The notes below the pieces were generated by a model. That model was given only the letters and a program-made list of their open reading frames with translations. It did not search any database and had not been told where the DNA came from. 19,582 nt of DNA, from positions 1 through 19,582 of the forward strand of contig DATCXQ010000198.1 of assembly GCA_036565725.1 (NCBI GenBank), written 5' to 3'. Every line of letters starts with the position of its first letter. Position 1 is the stretch's first letter. Made by a program: the position numbers and the translations under genes. This DNA comes from JAJVID01 sp036565725 (lineage in GTDB: Bacteria; Acidobacteriota; Blastocatellia; RBC074). Below, in pieces: positions 15,101 to 19,582 of this stretch.

Positions 15101-15791
15101 ACATAGGAGCGAGCAGGAGCCGTTTCTCGGCTTCGGCAATCCTCGCTTCGATCAACAACGCTTCCCAAGACTTCAGGCCCTGCCCGCCTCGGAGCAGGAG
15201 CTTGAACGCATCCAATCTCTATACCCACATCGCCTGACCCTCAACCGAAGGCAGGCTACCGAGAGCGCTCTCGTCAAACAAATCGGCGAGTACGAGATCG
15301 TCCATCTGGCCACCCACGCGCTTAGCGATAAACAGTCATCAATGCTCTCCTCGATCGTGCTTGCCGAAGAGCCCCAATTTACTACGAGGGCCTCCGCGGA
15401 GGGGAAAAAAATCGATGGGATCACCCTCGACGGCGCGCTTCAGGCCCAGGAGGTTTACAACCTCAAGCCGGAGCGAACGCGGCTGGTCGTTCTATCAAGC
15501 TGTCGTTCGGGGCTTGGCGACGAGAAGCGCAACGAGGCGCTGGGCGGTCTGGCGCAAGCGTTCCTGGTCGCCGGCGTCCCGGCGGTGGTGGCGAGTCTTT
15601 GGGATATAGACGACGATAGCGCGGCCGGATTGATGGAGAAATTCCACATCGCGCATCGCGTGAATAAGTTGTCCTTCAGCCAATCGTTGCGACAGGCGCA
15701 ACTTTCATTCCTCCAAACATCATCCGTCAAAAGGCGGCATCCGTTCTTCTGGGCGACTTTCATGGTCACGGGCAACGGGTTAGCCGATTAA
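12123..15791 (+). CDS. zf-HC2 / transmembrane / TPR / CHAT caspase-like protein
   Basis: 1222 residues. Residues 30-75 form a zf-HC2 zinc finger like those of anti-sigma factors (H55-C56-x2-C59-x2-C62). After a charged helix comes one membrane helix (about 132-154), then a long TPR region (about 220-820; for example 'HNLGRLFILRGELEPAERQF', 'YNEMGDVLFRGGKYLIALHYQHEAV'), then 'FNYAEIAKGRDLLDALASAR' and a C-terminal CHAT domain (about 880-1222). The caspase-like dyad is intact: H1065 in 'VHLATHAL' and C1127 in 'LSSCRSGLGDEKRNEALGGLAQAFL', followed by 'VVASLWDIDDDSA'. CHAT proteases act in bacterial proteolytic signalling and defence. Topology would put the zinc finger in the cytoplasm and TPR/CHAT outside it (inference). 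The ATG lacks a strong Shine-Dalgarno sequence. The membrane-regulator gene starts 61 bp after its stop, likely in the same operon. The N terminus holds a 15-residue near-duplication. Confidence 0.92.
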   Translation: MKEHLNGNGNHPDGKMREAVNGNGSHTDAHLARRMMVAYLTGGCSSEEREVVEDHCVDCQSCCAQLAAMLHLVISSADELEDKRRELEALLPLGEQAAARARRIVRRQEQWDRQRVSPWANLWKRLQIFRPVLAPALVVVVLLGGGLITYLSFWGQSAEERTLARVRDIYRDARVLQARVTGGFTHQQYVTTRGSGDLTGVDESQRVALLSELNQEVTTYQRAAARHNLGRLFILRGELEPAERQFLLVLKDRPRDAGLLADLGALYYERSLREASEGNDLFDKAVEHTSKAIEADPRLPEAWFNRALCYERMNLFLQAESDWNQYLTLDGNSPWTEEAREHIDKLRERETRLEKLEQTVQTEFQAAEVAGDEIRIRELVTRHFVPVQNLAMDQLFDQYLSAAIAGEKRQADQRLLSLKRIGRLIGEIKGDRFVADAVDFVARGDFTVKREAQAIHKMLQQAVQEYARGNRGAARDIYAKARSVAEGLGDYPHAEMAALGLARYNNNKGESKELVTLRDKLIRDSKRRNHLQIHARALLTLANAEGAAQKHSLALEHSRQAVEIARGLGDAETEINGSRFVGCAYNSLGDQNSAVKWLSESLSLPRDSWIKPNLAAVAYNEMGDVLFRGGKYLIALHYQHEAVRMCERSGNAMLLAFMIQRLGLTYGMLGRQEEATRYLKDAVARAEALPDKMARLQLQIDMYTKSGDFYLQQKKFNEAIATYRQALESIGGADRRFDLSSIRQGLATAYLANGQDADAEAQLKESIRLTEDARGQISDAQSRSSFLASQHGVYRAMVSFQFLNKSDPAAAFNYAEIAKGRDLLDALASARHVTVNDGQAKLTLSGSATPLTLEQAQRALPANVQLVQYVAGDDRLMIWLVTRDRVITAKSNIGADDLRKKVTAYLEALRSRAPLEQLNRQATDLYQLLIAPIGGRLDRNLTLCVAPDGALQDLPFAALVSPESKRYLVEDFTLVVNPSASVFARAIDLSLRKHRSEQEPFLGFGNPRFDQQRFPRLQALPASEQELERIQSLYPHRLTLNRRQATESALVKQIGEYEIVHLATHALSDKQSSMLSSIVLAEEPQFTTRASAEGKKIDGITLDGALQAQEVYNLKPERTRLVVLSSCRSGLGDEKRNEALGGLAQAFLVAGVPAVVASLWDIDDDSAAGLMEKFHIAHRVNKLSFSQSLRQAQLSFLQTSSVKRRHPFFWATFMVTGNGLAD
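12136..12206 (+). repeat. 45-nt near-duplication at the start of the CHAT gene
   Basis: The 26-base stretch at 12136-12161 recurs at 12181-12206 with 22 of 26 identical bases, offset by exactly 15 codons. It gives LNGNGNHPD and VNGNGSHTD in the protein, a flexible Asn/Gly/His-rich start before the zinc finger. Confidence 0.75.
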
Positions 15792-15852
15792 TGATCAAAC
15801 TCAAGTCAGGGGTTCCAAGGTTCGCTAGTTTCATAAGGGGTGTTTGAAAACT

Positions 15853-17214
15853 ATGAAGACAAAACCAGTCGAGGGCAAACCTGCCTCACAGGAGCCCTCT
15901 AAAGCTGAGGTGCGCGAGACGATGCGCCGGATTCTCTCCAGCAGGCATTTCGTCAATGCGCCGACGAAGCAAAGGTTCCTGCGCCTAATCTGTGAATGTT
16001 ACCTCAACGGGCGCGCGTCCGAATTGAATGAGTATATGATCGGATGCGAGCTCTATGATCGGGATGAGAGTTATAATCCCGCACTCGATCCTATCGTGCG
16101 AGTCGGAGCGCACGGGCTGCGCAAGAGGCTCGAAGCTTACTATAAAGGGGAAGGGAAGGATGATGAGGTTATCCTTGAGATTCCTCATGGAAGTTACGCT
16201 CCCAATTTTATCCGTCGCGCGTTGCCGCAAGAAAGCTCTGAGCCGGCGAACGGGGCGCCCGACGCCCCGGCATTGGTCGCCTTCGTCGAAAATAACTCGA
16301 AAATCCTGCTTAACCTGCTTGTGTTATCTTTGGTGATCATCACCATCACGCTCGCCTATTCCAACACGCAGTTGCGCCGCCAAACCAAGGCGAGCGCTCA
16401 ATCGAGAGAGATGAGCGGAACATTTGAATCGGTGTGGGGGACCTTTCTGAAAGACGGGAACCCGGCCTTACTCGTTATGGGAAATCCATCGGTCTACAGG
16501 TTCTGGCATCCAACCGATCCGACTTCGCTGTCCAAAATGCGCGTCGATTTGACCCTCGAAGAGGCCAAGGTCATGGGCGATACGCTCGGCCGCGAACGAC
16601 TCGTCGTCAATAACCCGCCGGCGTCACAACTTATGCTCGCCTATGACGAATACGCTTGCCTGGGTGAGGCCATCGGACTCTATCGGCTCACGGGGCTTTT
16701 CAATAAGATGGGTAAAAATCTCACGCTCAAGCAGAGCCGCCGGCTGGTCGCCGAAGACCTCAAGAATCACAACGCCATCCTGTTTGGTAACAGTTGGGTT
16801 AAAGAGTGGGTTGGCAACGCCCCTATAAGGAAGTGCTTCACCACCGGTCCAGCCGCTTCCATCAGCGATCAGAACCTCCTTCCAGGAGATGAGCGGGAAT
16901 ACGTCGCCAAATATGATGAAGAGACCGGGAAGTTGATAGAAGATTATGCGCTCATCGTCGTCAAACCCGGGATTTCCGAAAGAAAAACTGTGATGATAGT
17001 GGCCGGCACACGCAGCGAGGGCACTCAGGCTGCGGTGGAGTATTTAACGGACGAGAATTATCTGATCGATCTCAATCAAAGGTTTCATCGTACTATCGGC
17101 GCCTTCCCGAAGTACTTCCAGGTCCTGCTCAAGGTCTCTGTCGATAACGGCATACCTACCGACATCTCGGTAATAAGAGTCCGAGAACTCCGTTTAAGCG
17201 CCGATCATCCGTAA
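15853..17214 (+). CDS. Single-pass membrane protein with N-terminal winged-helix-like domain
   Basis: 453 residues from ATG 15853; AAGGGG at 15835-15840 is 12 nt away. A TTG at 15844 is only 3 nt from that site and is less likely. Residues 20-120 match a domain common in Acidobacteria at the N terminus of membrane-bound regulators: 'FLRLICECYLNGRASELNEY', 'LYDRDESYNPALDPIVRV', 'LRKRLEAYY', 'IPHGSYAPNF'. I expect a winged-helix DNA-binding fold there (inference, not proven). One membrane helix at 151-170 follows, then about 280 residues likely outside the cytoplasm, including 'NAILFGNSWVKEWV', 'DYALIVVKPGISERKTVMIV' and 'GTQAAVEYLT'. This layout is like CadC/ToxR one-component membrane regulators. 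It follows the CHAT gene by 61 bp and is probably co-transcribed, so it may sense or relay the CHAT protein's state. The sensed signal is unknown. Confidence 0.8.
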   Translation: MKTKPVEGKPASQEPSKAEVRETMRRILSSRHFVNAPTKQRFLRLICECYLNGRASELNEYMIGCELYDRDESYNPALDPIVRVGAHGLRKRLEAYYKGEGKDDEVILEIPHGSYAPNFIRRALPQESSEPANGAPDAPALVAFVENNSKILLNLLVLSLVIITITLAYSNTQLRRQTKASAQSREMSGTFESVWGTFLKDGNPALLVMGNPSVYRFWHPTDPTSLSKMRVDLTLEEAKVMGDTLGRERLVVNNPPASQLMLAYDEYACLGEAIGLYRLTGLFNKMGKNLTLKQSRRLVAEDLKNHNAILFGNSWVKEWVGNAPIRKCFTTGPAASISDQNLLPGDEREYVAKYDEETGKLIEDYALIVVKPGISERKTVMIVAGTRSEGTQAAVEYLTDENYLIDLNQRFHRTIGAFPKYFQVLLKVSVDNGIPTDISVIRVRELRLSADHP

Positions 17215-17217
17215 GGT

Positions 17218-17253
17218 ATATCAGCCACGGATGTGTTCATTCGTGGCTGATAT
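17218..17253 (+). terminator. Strong hairpin after the membrane regulator gene
   Basis: ATATCAGCCACG (17218-17229) pairs perfectly with CGTGGCTGATAT (17242-17253) around a 12-base loop, starting 4 bp after the stop codon. No T run follows, so it is a terminator-like structure rather than a classical one. The loop contains an ATG (17231) in frame with the next gene. Confidence 0.6.
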
Positions 17254-17269
17254 CCATATACTGACGGCC

Positions 17270-19582
17270 ATGTCATTGCTCGAACATTCTCCCAATTTCA
17301 ACCTCGAAGAGGCGTCGGCGCTCGCGCGCGGTCTTTACGGCCTCGACGCGTCGGCTTCGCGGCTGCCCAGCGAACGCGATCAGAACTTTCTGTTGAAAGA
17401 TCGATCCGGCGGGATGTACGTTCTCAAGATCGCGAACGCGCTGGAAGATCGCGCGCTGCTCGAAGCGCAGCAAGAAGCGATGGCGCGCGTCGCCGAGCGC
17501 GCGCCTCGGGGGCAGCGTGCCGCGCCAACGCAATCCGGCGATCTTTTGACCGAAATCCGGTCGGCGTCCGGGATGAGACATTTCGTATGGATGGTCGATT
17601 GGCTGCCCGGCGTCGCTCTAGGCGACCTGAAACATCATTCGCCAGAGCTGTTGCGCGATCTCGGGAGACGCGTCGGCCAGATCGATGGCGCGCTCGCGGA
17701 TTTCGATCATCCGGCTATTCACCGCGATTTTCACTGGGACCTGGCGAACGGTCTGACCGCGGTTCGCGAATACGAGTCGCTGATCGCGGAGGCGGAGACG
17801 CGTAGACTTGTAGCCAAGTTCGCCGCCGAGTTCGAGCGTGACGTCGCGCCGGTATTGCCAGGGCTTCGCAAGAGCGCGATTCATAACGACGCGAATGATT
17901 ACAACGTGGTCGTATGCGCCGGCGGCGAAAGTCTCAGGACGAGGAGCCAGGGCTGCGCCGGCCAGAACGTCGTCAGTTTGATTGATTTCGGAGATATGGT
18001 CCACAGCTTCACTGTGGCCGATCTTGCCGTCGCAATCGCTTACGCCATTTTGAACAAGCCTGATCCTCTGGCCGTCGCGGCTGAAATCGTCAAGGGTTAC
18101 CACGCCGAATACGCGCTCACCGAAGACGAGATAGCGGCGCTTTTCGGCCTCGCGCGCCTGCGGTTATGTATGAGCGTCTGCATCGGCGCGCATCAGCGTC
18201 GCCAGCGCCCCAATGACGATTACCTCTCCATCAGCCAGCGGCCCATTCGTGACGCGCTGCCGAAACTCGCGCAAATACACCCTCGGTTTGCCGAAGCGGT
18301 CTTTCGCCATGCTTGCGGTTGGCCGCCGGCGCCGGACGCCGAGCCTGTGATTGAATGGTTGCGCGCCAACGCGCGGACCTTCGCCTCTGTTTTGCGCGAT
18401 GACCTGCGCGCCGCGCCTTGTCTCGTCCTGGATTTAAGCGTCAGCAGCCCGTTGGTCAGCGGCGACGAGCGCGAGAACACGGAGCCGAGGCTGACCGAAC
18501 GCATCTTCGGCGCAATGGCCGATGCGGGAGCCGGGATCGGCGTCGGGCGCTACGATGAGGCGCGGCTGCTATACGCCTCGCCGCAGTTCTCGTTCGGCGG
18601 CGCTTTAACCGGCGAGCGACGCGCGGTTCACCTGGGCATAGATCTTTTCACCGAAGTCGGCGCGCCGGTCTTCGCGCCGATCGAGGGCGAGGTGTACGCG
18701 TTCGCTCATAACCCCGCGCCGCTCGATTACGGCCACGTAATCATATTGAGACACCGGACGTCGGACGGCCACACCTTCTACACGCTCTACGGCCATCTGA
18801 GCGCGGAGTCGCTTGAAGGGCTGAGCGTAGGCATCCCCGTAACGAAAGGCGAAAAGATCGCCAGCCTCGGGTCCCCCGGCGAAAACGGCGGATGGACGCC
18901 GCATCTGCACTTCCAGGTCATTACCGACCTGCTCGATTCCGATTGCGATTTTCCGGGAGTGTGTCGCGCGAGCCAGCGCGAAGTTTGGCATGGCTTCGCG
19001 CCCGACCCGAATCTGATTCTAGGCATACCCGAGGACCGTTTTCCGGCGCGAGAGCCGGACAAGGCTGAAACGTTGGCGGCCCGGCGCCGGGCGCTCGGCA
19101 AGAACCTGAGCGTCGCGTACAGAGAGCCGGTCAAAATCGTTCGCGGGTGGATGCAGTATCTGTTCGATGAAGAGGGCCGCCGCTATCTGGACGCTTACAA
19201 CAACGTGCCGCATGTGGGCCATTGTCACCCGCGCGTCGTGGAGGCCGGCCGGCGCCAGATGGCCATGCTCAACACCAACACGCGTTACCTTCACGACCTG
19301 ATCAACCAATACGCCGCGGCGCTTTGCGCCACCTTGCCCGACAGCTTGAGCGTGCTCTTCTTCGTCAACTCGGGCAGCGAGGCGAACGAGTTGGCCTTGC
19401 GGCTGGCGCGCGCTCACACGGGGCGGCGCGACATGATCGCGCTCGAAGCGTCGTACCACGGCCACACCAACACGATGATCGACATCAGTCCCTACAAACA
19501 CGACGGGCCGGGCGGAACCGGCGCGCCGTCCTGGGTTCACACGGCGCCGATACCTGACGTATATCGCGGCCCGCACAGGCGG
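17270..19582 (+). CDS. Kinase-like (APH) / M23 peptidase / class III aminotransferase fusion, partial
   Basis: Frame open for 771 codons to the right edge with no stop. Residues about 20-300 are a phosphotransferase (aminoglycoside-phosphotransferase fold): the Brenner motif H205-N-D207-x4-N212 and D239-F-G are intact. Residues about 440-560 are an M23 (LytM-type) metallopeptidase domain with H454-x3-D458, H509 in YGHLS, and H545-x-H547 in PHLHFQ, all ligands present. From about 590 a class III PLP-dependent aminotransferase begins ('WMQYLFDEEGRRYLDAYNN', 'VGHCHPRV', S701-G-S-E-A-N706, 'SYHGHT'); its PLP lysine lies beyond the window. Proteins of about 1000 residues with this order are known, and the aminotransferase part resembles ethanolamine-phosphate or hydroxylysine-phosphate phospholyases, so the kinase may make the phosphorylated substrate for the lyase part (inference). 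The role of the peptidase domain is unclear, and no signal peptide is seen. Start is uncertain: ATG 17231 and GTG 17243 are also in frame, but lie inside the preceding hairpin. Confidence 0.9.
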   Translation, partial: MSLLEHSPNFNLEEASALARGLYGLDASASRLPSERDQNFLLKDRSGGMYVLKIANALEDRALLEAQQEAMARVAERAPRGQRAAPTQSGDLLTEIRSASGMRHFVWMVDWLPGVALGDLKHHSPELLRDLGRRVGQIDGALADFDHPAIHRDFHWDLANGLTAVREYESLIAEAETRRLVAKFAAEFERDVAPVLPGLRKSAIHNDANDYNVVVCAGGESLRTRSQGCAGQNVVSLIDFGDMVHSFTVADLAVAIAYAILNKPDPLAVAAEIVKGYHAEYALTEDEIAALFGLARLRLCMSVCIGAHQRRQRPNDDYLSISQRPIRDALPKLAQIHPRFAEAVFRHACGWPPAPDAEPVIEWLRANARTFASVLRDDLRAAPCLVLDLSVSSPLVSGDERENTEPRLTERIFGAMADAGAGIGVGRYDEARLLYASPQFSFGGALTGERRAVHLGIDLFTEVGAPVFAPIEGEVYAFAHNPAPLDYGHVIILRHRTSDGHTFYTLYGHLSAESLEGLSVGIPVTKGEKIASLGSPGENGGWTPHLHFQVITDLLDSDCDFPGVCRASQREVWHGFAPDPNLILGIPEDRFPAREPDKAETLAARRRALGKNLSVAYREPVKIVRGWMQYLFDEEGRRYLDAYNNVPHVGHCHPRVVEAGRRQMAMLNTNTRYLHDLINQYAAALCATLPDSLSVLFFVNSGSEANELALRLARAHTGRRDMIALEASYHGHTNTMIDISPYKHDGPGGTGAPSWVHTAPIPDVYRGPHRR

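Noticed and set aside
19019..19576. Minus-strand open frame (185 residues) near the right edge
   Set aside because: Overlaps the aminotransferase domain, which has recognisable motifs in the plus frame.

Overview
The window most likely comes from a soil-type member of the Acidobacteriota, close to the Blastocatellia. The clues are a long MacB/FtsX-type permease without its own ATPase (the 'acidobacterial duplicated orphan permease' type), a zinc-finger/TPR/CHAT giant protein, an N-terminal DNA-binding-like domain joined to a membrane segment, and an orphan ECF-like sigma factor. GC content is moderately high, with AT-richer gaps. The taxonomic call is inference from gene content; no rRNA or other phylogenetic marker beyond the end of purD is present.

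Layout. 1-276 is the 3' end of purD. After a 372-bp gap comes a copper pair (649-3280): a Tat-exported multicopper oxidase and a Sco1/SenC-type copper chaperone, 4 bp apart. A perfect 38-bp palindrome follows. Next are two tandem paralogous secreted proteins of unknown function (3367-4320 and 4473-5438), separated by a mobile-looking repeat. A clear intrinsic terminator and a good sigma70-like promoter precede an orphan ECF-like sigma factor (5801-6457). Tail-to-tail with it, on the minus strand, lie an M91 (NleD-like) zinc metallopeptidase (6467-7285), a second copy of the repeat, the orphan permease (7401-9902) and an unrecognised cytoplasmic protein (10136-10918).

A 1.2-kb gap without a credible gene (10919-12122) is dense in inverted repeats. 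To its right, on the plus strand, is a two-gene unit: a 1222-residue zf-HC2 / transmembrane / TPR / CHAT caspase-like protein (12123-15791), then a single-pass membrane protein with a cytoplasmic winged-helix-like domain (15853-17214). After a hairpin the window ends inside a large fusion protein (17270 to the right edge) that joins an aminoglycoside-phosphotransferase-like kinase, an M23 peptidase and a class III aminotransferase.

How the parts may work together. The oxidase and Sco protein form a plausible copper-delivery/oxidation pair in the cell envelope. The CHAT protein and the membrane regulator look like a signalling module: cytoplasmic zinc-finger or DNA-binding domains coupled through the membrane to large sensor or effector parts. 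The sigma factor has no adjacent anti-sigma gene, and the zinc finger of the CHAT protein is the only anti-sigma-like domain in the window, so a link between them is possible but unproven. The best candidates for undescribed biology are the CHAT/membrane-regulator pair, the free-standing M91 peptidase, and the repeat family whose two copies both begin directly at a stop codon.
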